A DNA stretch of 42,345 nt, taken from the NCBI GenBank assembly GCA_016183775.1, contig JACPDY010000090.1:1-42345 (forward strand), read 5' to 3'. This DNA is from Bacteroidota bacterium. Its GTDB lineage: Bacteria > Bacteroidota > Bacteroidia > JABDFU01. This document shows, one piece after another, positions 1 to 8,396 of the stretch. Made by a program: the position numbers and the translations under genes. The notes beneath the pieces are model-generated. The model was not told the origin of the DNA, did not search any database, and saw only the letters and a list, made by a program, of their open reading frames with translations. Position 1 is the stretch's first letter; the number at the start of each line of letters is the position of its first letter.

Positions 1-17
1 GTGTCGGTAAGTAACAT

Positions 18-72
18 AGGACTTGGGGTTGTAGAGGTTTATTTTTTTCCTCTAATTTTCACCTCAAGTCCT
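18..72. terminator. Long imperfect stem-loop at the left edge
   Basis: An outer arm AGGACTTGGGG (18-28) pairs with CCTCAAGTCCT (62-72) with one mismatch, and an inner arm TAGAGG (32-37) pairs perfectly with CCTCTA (49-54) around a T-rich loop. A T-rich stretch follows on the plus strand. It may end transcription of a gene lying left of the window, or be a leader structure of the PAP2 gene. No coding sequence is recognisable in 1-166. Confidence 0.4.
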
Positions 73-166
73 TATCTTTTTAATCTTAACTTTTTTATTA
101 TCAACCGTTTGTTGTCAATTTAATCCATAGCTCACGTTATAATAATCTAATTTGGTATAATCTCTA

Positions 167-943
167 TTGAAAAGAATAATTACCATACTATTAATTATTT
201 TCTGCTCTACTTGCTTTTCCCAGACCGATACCGGTTTTGTAAGGACAGGATTTAACAAAGCTTATTTTAAGTCATACATATATGACACTCGTGATGTAAT
301 CATTTCTCCATTTAAATCTTCCCCAAAACAATGGCTTATATTTTCGGCTGTTGTTGCAGCTGATATTACCATTGCTTCGCAGGATGCTGCCGTCCGCGAT
401 TTTGCTTTAAGGAACCGAAATTCAACAACTCAGGATATTCAACAATACGGCCTTGAGCCCTGGGGAAGCGGCAAATACTCCATGCCCCTGTTAGGTCTGT
501 TTTATTTATATGGTTCAGTTAAAAGTGATGAGCGTAGCAAACAAACCGCTTTGTTGGGATTAAAAGCATTTGTTGTGAGCGGTATAATTGTTACCATACC
601 CAAGCAGTTTTTTCATCGCCACAGGCCTTGTCCATCTATTTATGGCGGAAAACCTGATGCCGGTTGTGCGACTTATGTGAATATTTTTTTTCAATCAAGT
701 GATAATTCATTTCCATCGGGGCACAGCACATCGGCATTTGCCATGGCAACTGTTATATCCGAACAATACAAATACAAAAAATGGGTTCCGGTGGTTTCAT
801 ATACTTTAGCTGGTTTAGCAAGCCTGTCGCGCGTTGAGTCGAACAAACATTGGGCTTCAGATGTTTTTATGGGAGCTGTTTTAGGATACAGCATTGGGAA
901 ATTTATTACAAGAAAAAAGAACTGGAAAGTACGGACGTTCTAA
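167..943 (+). CDS. PAP2-superfamily membrane phosphatase
   Basis: A 258-residue phosphatidic acid phosphatase type 2/haloperoxidase-type protein, expected to dephosphorylate a lipid phosphate such as phosphatidate, PGP or undecaprenyl-PP at the membrane; the substrate cannot be read from sequence. All three family signatures are present: K-x6-RP at K146-P154, PSGH at 183-186, and SR-x5-H-x3-D at S221-D232, so the catalytic histidines (H186, H228) are intact. Residues 1-19 look like a signal peptide (hydrophobic, then CFSQT). The start is TTG at 167; no better ATG lies upstream. It converges on the MIP-family gene, the two ends overlapping by a few bases. Confidence 0.88.
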   Translation: MKRIITILLIIFCSTCFSQTDTGFVRTGFNKAYFKSYIYDTRDVIISPFKSSPKQWLIFSAVVAADITIASQDAAVRDFALRNRNSTTQDIQQYGLEPWGSGKYSMPLLGLFYLYGSVKSDERSKQTALLGLKAFVVSGIIVTIPKQFFHRHRPCPSIYGGKPDAGCATYVNIFFQSSDNSFPSGHSTSAFAMATVISEQYKYKKWVPVVSYTLAGLASLSRVESNKHWASDVFMGAVLGYSIGKFITRKKNWKVRTF

Positions 944-1575
944 ACTTCTTCTTTCAGAATATATCGGAAAAGGAGTGCTGCAGCTGCGGAACCGGTTATT
1001 GGTCCAACCAGGTATATCCAGGCATGATTTATCGGGTGACATTGACAAACACCAAGAATAGTTTCCATTAAAATAGGTATAACACCAACAGCAGGGTTAT
1101 AAGCCCCGCCCGATATATAACTTCCGGCATAGCCGATTCCTGTAACAATTATTCCGATAGCTAACCCATAATAATGGTTGCCCGCATTTCTTTTAGCAAC
1201 TGCAGTATACAAAATAACCATCATCATGGCGAATGTGAACATTCCTTCAACAAATAGTGGTTTCAGGATGTTAATCTTTATGTCAGGTGAAAGAAAAAAC
1301 ACACGGGTATTTCCATAGACCAGATGAAAGGCAATTGAAGCACTGGCAGCACCAAGCACCTGGCTTAAAATATAGAGACCAGCTTCTTTGGCGTTAATCT
1401 TTTTTTGTATCCAAACGGCAATTGTTGTCGCGGGATTATATTGGGCGCCCGAAACTCCGTAACCCATATAAATGAGTGCTGTTAATATTCCTCCGATCGC
1501 GACCGGATTTCCGGTAAACGCAATTGTAAGAACAAGAAAAAAAGTGCCAATAAACTCGATGATATATTTACTCAT
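940..1575 (-). CDS. MIP/aquaporin-family channel
   Basis: A membrane channel of the major intrinsic protein family, about 211 residues from the ATG at 1575 (MSKYIIEF). It has the two half-membrane NPA boxes of the family: YNPATT in the first half and YNPAVG in the second, with about six hydrophobic segments. It should pass water or small uncharged solutes such as glycerol; the selectivity filter was not assigned. An in-frame start at 1602 would add nine residues but lies inside the upstream fabG, so 1575, five bases after the fabG stop, is preferred. That spacing suggests co-transcription with fabG. Confidence 0.82.
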   Translation of the reverse strand: MSKYIIEFIGTFFLVLTIAFTGNPVAIGGILTALIYMGYGVSGAQYNPATTIAVWIQKKINAKEAGLYILSQVLGAASASIAFHLVYGNTRVFFLSPDIKINILKPLFVEGMFTFAMMMVILYTAVAKRNAGNHYYGLAIGIIVTGIGYAGSYISGGAYNPAVGVIPILMETILGVCQCHPINHAWIYLVGPITGSAAAALLFRYILKEEV

Positions 1576-1580
1576 GAACT

Positions 1581-2295
1581 TTATGTTAACATGCCGCCAC
1601 AAACATTAATGGTTTGCCCGGTTATATATGCTGATAGATCAGAAGCAAGAAATAAAGTGAGGTTGGCTACATCTTCTGCAGTACCGCCGCGCTTTAATGG
1701 AATTGCTTCGCGCCATTGTTCTACAACTTTAGGGTCAAGCGCTCCCGTCATTTCAGTCTCAATAAACCCGGGTGCTATTACATTACAGCGAATATTTCGT
1801 GATCCTAGTTCAAGCGCCACCGATTTTGAAAAACCAATGATTCCGGCTTTGGAGGCGGCGTAATTAGATTGTCCAGCATTGCCTTTTACACCAACCACCG
1901 AACTCATATTTATGATACTGCCTTTGCGTTGCTTCAACATAGGGCGCTGTATGGCTTTTGTCATGTTGAAAACCGATTTCAGGTTGGCATTTATCACTTG
2001 GTCCCATTGTTCTTCGCTCATGCGCATTAAAAGCGTGTCGCGGGTAATGCCTGCATTGTTCACCAATATATCTACAGTTCCAAATTCAGCCACTACAGCT
2101 GTCACCAGTTCGTCAGCAGCCTTAAAAGCGGCCGCGTCCGATTGATAACCTTTTGCTTTTATTCCAAGCGCTTTCAGTTCATTTTCAAGAGCCATGCCTT
2201 TTTCTACTGACGATAAATAGGTAAAAGCAATATTGGCACCCTGTTCGGCCAGCTTAAATGGTTACCAAAGCGACTTTCCCTTCTAATAGCTTCAT
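1581..2295 (-). pseudogene. fabG: 3-oxoacyl-ACP reductase FabG, missing the nucleotide-binding loop
   Basis: FabG reduces 3-oxoacyl-ACP with NADPH in fatty acid elongation. Reading from the ATG at 2295 gives MKLLEGKVALVT and then a stop two codons later; in another frame the protein resumes as KLAEQGANIAFTYLSS and continues to a normal C-terminus. The Gly-rich TGxxxGxG dinucleotide-binding loop expected between VT and KLAEQ is absent, with four bases (2256-2259) in its place, so about 32 nt are lost and the frame shifts. The rest is typical: NNAG, and catalytic Ser, Tyr and Lys in NMSS and YAASK. A 204-residue product could start at the internal ATG (2195) but would lack the first beta-alpha unit and should not bind NADPH. 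Either decay or a sequence error. Confidence 0.85.
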
Positions 2296-2310
2296 AATCA
2301 AATTGTCAGA

Positions 2311-3192
2311 TTAAGCTGTAACTTTTTTCAAAGCAGCAGCCATTGTTTTTCCTATAACAGCAGGTGATTCAACCACATGAACACCGCACTCACGTAAAAT
2401 TTTCATTTTAGCTTCTGCTGTATCATCGGCCCCTCCGACTATCGCACCGGCATGCCCCATGGTACGTCCGGCAGGTGCGGTCTTACCTGCAATAAATCCT
2501 ACAACAGGTTTGGTGCCATTTTGTTTTATCCAATATGCGGCATCCGCTTCCATTGTTCCACCGATCTCACCGATCATAACAATACCTTCGGTTTCGGGGT
2601 CGTTCATTAATAGTTCCACTGCTTCTTTTGTCGATGTTCCGATAATAGGGTCGCCACCAATGCCAATAGCAGTGGTAATTCCGAGCCCGGCTTTCACAAC
2701 CTGGTCAGCCGCTTCATATGTCAATGTTCCTGATTTCGAAACAATACCTATTTTCCCTTTTTTGAAAACGAATCCCGGCATGATACCTACTTTGGCTTCA
2801 CCTGCAGTAATAATCCCCGGGCAGTTGGGTCCTATAAGCCGGCAGTTGCGACCCTTAATATATTCTTTAGCCGTGATCATATCGCGGGTTGGAATACCTT
2901 CGGTAATACAAACGATCACTTTTATTCCGGCTTCAGCCGATTCCATAATAGCATCCGCTGCAAACGCGGGCGGGACAAATATGATGGAAACATCAGCTCC
3001 TGTTGACTCCACAGCTTGCTGAACCGTATTGAAAACGGGACGATCCAGGTGTTTGGAACCACCTTTACCTGGAGTTACTCCACCAACTACATTAGTTCCG
3101 TATTCAATCATTTGAGAGGCATGAAAGGTGCCTTCAGTACCGGTGAACCCCTGTACGATTATTTTCGATTTTTTGTTGACTAAAACGCTCAT
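2311..3192 (-). CDS. sucD: Succinyl-CoA synthetase alpha subunit
   Basis: The 293-residue alpha subunit of succinate-CoA ligase, which makes ATP or GTP from succinyl-CoA in the TCA cycle together with SucC (not in this window). The length is normal for the family. An N-terminal CoA-binding Rossmann domain ([11 protein letters not shown] at about 14-24, GVTPGKGG at 38-45) is followed by the ligase domain, where the phosphorylated histidine lies in GHAGAI (H247). The gene is intact, unlike neighbouring fabG, and starts at the ATG at 3192. A candidate promoter sits just upstream at 3219-3249. Confidence 0.95.
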   Translation of the reverse strand: MSVLVNKKSKIIVQGFTGTEGTFHASQMIEYGTNVVGGVTPGKGGSKHLDRPVFNTVQQAVESTGADVSIIFVPPAFAADAIMESAEAGIKVIVCITEGIPTRDMITAKEYIKGRNCRLIGPNCPGIITAGEAKVGIMPGFVFKKGKIGIVSKSGTLTYEAADQVVKAGLGITTAIGIGGDPIIGTSTKEAVELLMNDPETEGIVMIGEIGGTMEADAAYWIKQNGTKPVVGFIAGKTAPAGRTMGHAGAIVGGADDTAEAKMKILRECGVHVVESPAVIGKTMAAALKKVTA

Positions 3193-3218
3193 ATCTTTTC
3201 AGTTATTTATAATGTTTG

Positions 3219-3249
3219 CGAAGTTAATTTTTTGATGCAGTATTACCAA
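3219..3249 (-). promoter_or_regulatory. Candidate promoter of sucD
   Basis: On the minus strand TTG (3249-3247) is followed after 20 bases by TAACTTCG (3226-3219), close to the Bacteroidota sigma-A form TTG-N19-TAnnTTTG. The downstream leader to the sucD start is about 26 bases. One base of extra spacing and a C in the -7 box make this weaker than the HU and clpC promoters. Confidence 0.4.
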
Positions 3250-3368
3250 TAAAAACAAGCGAATAAATATGGTAAATTGTTAGAATCTTTTAATAAATAT
3301 CAAACAGCTGATTATAGCCGGATTTTTCGCTAATTGCTATATTAGAAAGTATTTCATATTTTGCATAA

Positions 3369-4772
3369 ATCAGATACGATCCATTAAATAGCGAAACAAT
3401 TGTAGCCCTTGCCACTCCTGATGGAGTAGGGGCTATTGGTATTATTCGTGTGTCGGGAAAAAACGCATTTGCAATTGCGAGCCTGCTTTTTTATAAAAAG
3501 AATGGTAAATCCGTTGATGTTTCTAAATTAAAGTCGCATACGGTTCATTTTGGAGTAATAAAAGAGAAAGATATTGTATTGGATGAGGTATTGCTTACTG
3601 TATTCGTGGGTCCGCATTCCTATACTGCAGAGAACATTGTTGAATTTTCATGTCATGGTTCCCGGTTTATCCAGCAGCAATTGATTCAGCTTCTTATCCG
3701 TAAAGGTGCCCGCCTGGCTGATGCCGGCGAGTTCACCTTCCGTGCTTTTTTTAACAAGCGGCTCGATCTTGTGCAGGCTGAAGCGGTAGCCGATCTCATC
3801 GCATCTACTTCGGCTACCTCTCACCAGGTCGCCATGCAGCAAATGCGCGGCGGATTCTCAACCAAAATAAAGGTATTGCGTGAAAACCTCGTGAATTTTG
3901 CCTCACTTATAGAACTGGAGCTCGATTTCAGTGAAGAGGATGTGGAGTTTGCTGACAGGGATGATCTCAAAAAACTTGTTCTTTCTATTCAAAAAGTGAT
4001 CCATCGTCTTGTGGAATCTTTTGAATTGGGTAATGTGATCAAGAACGGGATACCTGTAGCTATAGTCGGGAAGCCGAATTCTGGCAAATCAACTTTACTT
4101 AACGTACTGCTGGAGGAAGACAGGGCGATCGTTTCCGAAATTCCCGGCACCACGCGTGATATTATTGAAGACGATATCAGTATTGATGGTATTTTGTTTC
4201 GTTTTATCGATACGGCAGGTATCCGCCAGACTTCCGACCTGATCGAGCAAATTGGTGTATCGCGTACATTTGAGAAAATTCAGAAATCGTCTATTATAGT
4301 GTATCTGTTTGATGTACATGAGTTGACCAGCAAAGAATTGCAAAAGGAAATAGATGAAATTAAGGAACACCTGAATGAGCGTTCGCAGCTGATCATAGTT
4401 GGCAATAAGATCGATAAAGAAGACCTGGTCTATACAGAGCGTGAGTTTGCCGCATTTAAGGATATACTTTTTATTTCTGCCAAGGAACGGATTAATATGG
4501 ATGCTTTACGGAAACGTTTTGTTGACCTGTTCGACAGCCGTACCATTAATGTTACCGAAACTGTTGTTACCAATGTACGTCACATGCAGGCATTACACAA
4601 TGCCGGCAGCGCGCTCGAAAAAGTGTATGACGGGTTGAGTAAAAATATATCCGGGGAATTAATCTCTGTGGATATTAAAAATGCTTTACACCAACTGGGC
4701 CTCATAACCGGAGAAGTGACCACCGAGGACTTACTTCAGAATATTTTTTCGAAGTTTTGTATCGGAAAGTAG
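3369..4772 (+). CDS. mnmE: tRNA modification GTPase MnmE, start codon missing
   Basis: MnmE, with MnmG, installs the carboxymethylaminomethyl group on the wobble uridine of certain tRNAs. The N-terminal tetrahydrofolate-binding domain, helical domain and embedded G domain are all present. Numbering from the GTG at 3450, GKPNSGKST lies at 207-215, GTTRD at 233-237, DTAG at 254-257, an NKID motif follows, and the protein ends in the diagnostic CIGK. The conserved N-terminus (ETIVALATPDGVGAIGIIRV) is encoded before that GTG, in an open frame running back to 3369, yet this stretch has no ATG, GTG or TTG in frame. The true start is therefore unknown: a rare ATC or ATT codon, or a start lost by deletion or error. 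Starting at 3450 would remove conserved residues. Confidence 0.9.
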   Translation: MRYDPLNSETIVALATPDGVGAIGIIRVSGKNAFAIASLLFYKKNGKSVDVSKLKSHTVHFGVIKEKDIVLDEVLLTVFVGPHSYTAENIVEFSCHGSRFIQQQLIQLLIRKGARLADAGEFTFRAFFNKRLDLVQAEAVADLIASTSATSHQVAMQQMRGGFSTKIKVLRENLVNFASLIELELDFSEEDVEFADRDDLKKLVLSIQKVIHRLVESFELGNVIKNGIPVAIVGKPNSGKSTLLNVLLEEDRAIVSEIPGTTRDIIEDDISIDGILFRFIDTAGIRQTSDLIEQIGVSRTFEKIQKSSIIVYLFDVHELTSKELQKEIDEIKEHLNERSQLIIVGNKIDKEDLVYTEREFAAFKDILFISAKERINMDALRKRFVDLFDSRTINVTETVVTNVRHMQALHNAGSALEKVYDGLSKNISGELISVDIKNALHQLGLITGEVTTEDLLQNIFSKFCIGK

Positions 4773-5043
4773 ACCCCCTATTAGTTAATCTGACAAAAAC
4801 ATTTTTTATCTGACCAACTCCTTTATTGTCAAGGCTTACAGGCCACTTGTTAATTATTTTTAATTCAGAAAATTTCCTTAGGACTTTTATATTGTTGTAC
4901 CTTCGTTGTACCTCGACATTTTGAGGTACAAATTCTACCTAAAGAGGTTTACAAAATGTTACAACATGTTACATCAGGATACAAAATGATATTAAAATGA
5001 GTAGCAACATCACTATACTGGTCAAATAGTTTTTACTTTTATA
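4773..5043. other. Gap after mnmE with TTGTACC repeats and a possible integrase scar
   Basis: No full gene is present. The motif TTGTACC occurs twice, 11 bases apart (near 4895 and 4906). The second copy begins a perfect 9-bp inverted repeat, TTGTACCTC (4906-4914) and GAGGTACAA (4923-4931), with an 8-base loop. Below it, a ten-codon ORF at 4997-5029 reads MSSNITILVK and stops; this resembles the beginning of Bacteroidota tyrosine recombinases, but the match is short and from memory. It could be the remains of an integrated element. Confidence 0.35.
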
Positions 5044-5184
5044 ATGGACGGTAAAGAAAAGGGGTACTTTATGACGCCACAATCTTTATTTGAAGTTCTT
5101 GAGGCTAATATGAAAAACAACAAGGGAACTCCAATAGTTTTTTCGCCTAAGGGTGTCGAAGAAATTTTAAAAACTCTTCCTTAA
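5044..5184 (+). CDS. Small hypothetical protein, 46 residues
   Basis: A short ORF in the gap between mnmE and the GT-C/TPR gene. The product begins MDGKEKGYFMTPQS and ends EEILKTLP; it has no signal peptide or membrane segment and mixes charged and hydrophobic residues in a plausible globular way. A second ATG at residue 10 may be the real start. No family is recognised. It may be a genuine small gene or a leftover of the possible element just upstream. The following stretch (5185-5441) shows no other gene, only a short CGTCTT/AAGACG palindrome near 5200. Confidence 0.35.
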   Translation: MDGKEKGYFMTPQSLFEVLEANMKNNKGTPIVFSPKGVEEILKTLP

Positions 5185-5441
5185 TATTGTCTGGAAGGCC
5201 GTCTTTAAGACGACCAATCATAACAATTTGTCCGCTTCCATTAAATAAAGACGTAGTCCATTAAAATAATGGCTGTGCGGCTATTTACACATAATCGTAA
5301 TTATAGGAAAAAATAGTGTTTGGCGTTCTTCACGCCTTATACTGTTTTGTCTTATAATTTGCATTATGTTAAATAGCTAAATAATGGTAATCAGGCAATT
5401 AAGCACTTCTCCTATTCAAATTTATTCAGTATGTTTGCCGA

Positions 5442-7097
5442 ATGGCAAATAAGAACAACCCTACTTCAAACAATAAACGCCTGCCATTTTTAGAGAACAA
5501 ACGATTACAAATCGCGATCATTTCATTATTCACTTTGTTCTTATATTCCGGCATAGTTTCGTACCAGTTTATTGGCCTTGATGAACCTACCCTTATAATT
5601 GATAATTATTCGTTTTTAAAGGATCCTTCCAATATCCCCCAGGCCTTTAAACAACATGTTTTTTATGCAAAACATCATACCGATAATCCCCGTGATTATT
5701 ACCGGCCCATTTTAACCCTTTCTTTCCTGCTTGACGCTCAATTTTCAAGCAAACCCAGTCCCAAGTTTTTCCATTTCACAAATATCATTTATCATATTCT
5801 TTCCTGCGTTCTTTTATTTATTCTGTTTCACCAGCTGCGCATTGATCCTTTGGCCACATTCCTGTTCAGTCTTGTATTCGCGGCTCATCCGCTTTTAACC
5901 CAGGCTGTGGCCTGGATACCGGGCCGTAACGATTCGCTTATTACTGTTTTTTGCCTGTTAAGTTTTATTAACCTGGTAAAGTATGCCGAAACGGGTTCTG
6001 TAAAGAACGTTATTCTTCACCTGTTATTATTCTTTGTCGCTTTGCTTACAAAGGAAAGCGCTATGGCGTTGACAGCTATTTCGTTTTTATTTCTTCTCAT
6101 TATAAGTCGTGAAAAACTACTCTCATTAAAAAGCATTTACCTGCTTTCGGGTTATTTAGTTGTGATCGCGGCCTGGTACTTTATGCGATACAGGGCTTTT
6201 GAAGGTATGCCCAATGAAGCCACGCTTAAAAGCCCATTTAACGAATTGCTTATAAACAGTCCTTTATTGCTGCAATACATTCAAAAAATGGTACTTCCCT
6301 TTAACCTTTCTGTCATGTCGACTGTTGGTGATACCAATTACATACTTGCCGGCATTGCTTTGCTGCTATTGGCTGTTGGAATATATTTCACGAAGCAAAA
6401 GCGCTGGAATTATATTTTGTTTGGGTTTATATGGTTTTTAGCATTTATCTCTCCTTCTTTGCTCACCGGCTATTTCGGGGGACTGGAACACCGCACTTAC
6501 CTATCAATGGTTGGAATTTTTATTGTGGTGAGTGAATTTGATATTTTTAAGCGCGAAGCCATAAGAAAATATAAATACATCATTCCGGCCATACTGTTAC
6601 TGTTCACGGGTATTACCATTTACAGGCTTCCCATTTTTAATAACGCGATCAGTTATTGGGAAAGCGCTGTTAAAACCTCTGATCATTCATCATTGGCCTG
6701 CCTCGATCTGGGAAAAACGTATGAAAGCATCGGGCAATATCAGAAAGCGATCGATGCATATCGTGAAGGGCTCAACAGAAATCCGAAGGAAAGATTGCTG
6801 CATAATAATATCGGCGCGGCTTACATTTACCTGGGGAACTACGAACAGGCAGAACTTGAAATAAAAAAGGAGATCGAACTATTTCCCGATAACTATATGG
6901 GCTATTTTAACCTGGGCCTGGTGAAAAAACGGATAGGAAAAAACGAAGAAGCTGCCGCCTATTGGAAAAAATCGCTGGAATTCAATAAAAATCTTGTGAA
7001 TGCCTATCAGCAGCTCGCTCAATACTACAAATCGATAAACGACACGGTAAATTTTAAAAAGTGCGTTGAGGAAGTTAACAGGACAAGTCGCTTGTGA
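5442..7097 (+). CDS. GT-C-like multi-TM protein with C-terminal TPRs (TMTC-like), paralogue 1
   Basis: A 551-residue integral membrane protein: one TM helix (about 22-40), an outer loop with an acidic pair (D47-E48), some eight to nine further TM helices to about 400, then three or so TPR units (about 415-540). This order matches the TMTC/PMT-like GT-C glycosyltransferases, which use acidic residues in the first outer loop and a polyprenyl-linked sugar donor; function here is inferred. Motifs shared with the two paralogues at 22686 and 35175 are YYRP, HPLLTQAVAW-PGRND and LLTKES. It is the most divergent of the three, with DE in place of DD. Its TGA stop forms TGATCA with the stop of the convergent TPR gene, leaving no spacer. 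Confidence 0.72.
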   Translation: MANKNNPTSNNKRLPFLENKRLQIAIISLFTLFLYSGIVSYQFIGLDEPTLIIDNYSFLKDPSNIPQAFKQHVFYAKHHTDNPRDYYRPILTLSFLLDAQFSSKPSPKFFHFTNIIYHILSCVLLFILFHQLRIDPLATFLFSLVFAAHPLLTQAVAWIPGRNDSLITVFCLLSFINLVKYAETGSVKNVILHLLLFFVALLTKESAMALTAISFLFLLIISREKLLSLKSIYLLSGYLVVIAAWYFMRYRAFEGMPNEATLKSPFNELLINSPLLLQYIQKMVLPFNLSVMSTVGDTNYILAGIALLLLAVGIYFTKQKRWNYILFGFIWFLAFISPSLLTGYFGGLEHRTYLSMVGIFIVVSEFDIFKREAIRKYKYIIPAILLLFTGITIYRLPIFNNAISYWESAVKTSDHSSLACLDLGKTYESIGQYQKAIDAYREGLNRNPKERLLHNNIGAAYIYLGNYEQAELEIKKEIELFPDNYMGYFNLGLVKKRIGKNEEAAAYWKKSLEFNKNLVNAYQQLAQYYKSINDTVNFKKCVEEVNRTSRL

Positions 7098-8384
7098 TCA
7101 TTGACAATCTAGGGACTTCGCCTTCGCATCCATCGCGTCAAACTTCTCCGTTTCCCCGGTGCTGATGTACATGCGTTTCAGCGCCAGGATAACCGAACAA
7201 TCGCTTCCATTTAACTTAAAGGCCTCTTCCAGGTATGGTTTGGCCAGCTTTAAAACATCGTTGGCCTCTTTCACTGCTTTCCTGTATTTTGTATCATCCT
7301 TTATCTCCGAACTTAGTTCCAGCATCCGCCTGGCTTTATTGTTGTACAGCGCTCCCAGGTTGAACAATGTTGTTCCATCGTTTTTGTTCAGCTGGTAAGC
7401 CGCTTTATAATATTTTTCGGAATTGGCCCAAAGCTCTTCGTAATTAGCGGGCTTGGGCAGATCCTTACCGGTATCAGCTGATTTGGGATTTGCCATGCGA
7501 TCGTACAGGTTTCCTAAGGCGAGATTCAGGATCGCATCATTGGGTGCCTTTTCCAGTGCCAGCTTAAGGTTATTAAGGGCTTTGGCAGCGTCATCCGGGT
7601 TGGTCGATTTCAGGAAAAAATTAGTCTCATCATTTATTAATGTTACATCGTTCGGGTAAAGCTCCCGTCCCTTTTTTATCACTTCCATTGCTTTGGGCTC
7701 ATCATTCAGTTTGTTCAATAGAAAATAATGGTAATTATGATATGTAGAAGCCTTTCCTACCTTGTGTTCCAGCAGTTTTTCATAGAGCATCTTCACCTTA
7801 TTGTTATTCTGTGCCAACTCGGCAGCAACCTTCGCATTCGACATATTGGTTGTGTCGGGTGAACCATTCATTGAATTGATCTCCATTGCTTTTTCAAATC
7901 CAATCAAGGCCTTGTCATAATTCTTCTGGTTGTAGTTGGCCACAGCGCAATTTTCAAAGTGGCGGGCGCAATCGGAAAAACGCGGCATTATCTCTTCTTC
8001 ATAATCTTTCTTCTTATCCAACTGCCTCGCGGTCAAATAGGCTTCATTCGCGATAAGCAAATAATCCATATTTGAATTCAAATAGGCTTCTAATACTCTT
8101 TTGTTTACATCGGTGATATTCTGACGTTTATCATACTCTACCTGATACATTTGTTCAAATATGGTCTGATATATTTTTCCACGGTAAGTCCATGTTTTTG
8201 CCGATGTTTTGGAGTCGGCATTTGCCGATGCAATGTCAATGGCTTCCTTCGCGTGTCTCAGCGACGAAGTGTCTTTTACATTGTAGTAATCCTGCAGGTA
8301 TTTCCAGGCGGCAACAACTTTGCTATTCTGAGCCTGTAATGACAGTGCACCGCTGATCAATAAGGCAAGAATATTTTTTTTCAT
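7098..8384 (-). CDS. Secreted TPR protein, tandem copy 2
   Basis: A 428-residue protein from the ATG at 8384 (MKKNILALL); an in-frame TTG two codons earlier is less likely. A signal peptide (about 1-18, ending LQAQ) points to the periplasm. The rest is helical TPR-type repeats, clearest at YNQKNYDKALIGFEKA, LALGNLYDRMA and FNLGALYNNKA. It is a diverged tandem copy of the gene at 8397-9569: both begin with a WxYL element after the signal peptide, share the repeat order and end with a short Lys-rich stretch. The partner is unknown; TPR arrays usually bind proteins. Confidence 0.7.
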   Translation of the reverse strand: MKKNILALLISGALSLQAQNSKVVAAWKYLQDYYNVKDTSSLRHAKEAIDIASANADSKTSAKTWTYRGKIYQTIFEQMYQVEYDKRQNITDVNKRVLEAYLNSNMDYLLIANEAYLTARQLDKKKDYEEEIMPRFSDCARHFENCAVANYNQKNYDKALIGFEKAMEINSMNGSPDTTNMSNAKVAAELAQNNNKVKMLYEKLLEHKVGKASTYHNYHYFLLNKLNDEPKAMEVIKKGRELYPNDVTLINDETNFFLKSTNPDDAAKALNNLKLALEKAPNDAILNLALGNLYDRMANPKSADTGKDLPKPANYEELWANSEKYYKAAYQLNKNDGTTLFNLGALYNNKARRMLELSSEIKDDTKYRKAVKEANDVLKLAKPYLEEAFKLNGSDCSVILALKRMYISTGETEKFDAMDAKAKSLDCQ

Positions 8385-8396
8385 GAACAATTTTGA

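Noticed and set aside
1-166. A coding sequence at the left edge (open frame from base 1)
   Set aside because: The 38 codons are Phe/Leu/Asn-rich, span the stem-loop, and match nothing recognisable.
5185-5441. tRNA or structured RNA in the gap before the first GT-C/TPR gene
   Set aside because: No cloverleaf or T-loop sequence; only a small palindrome is present.
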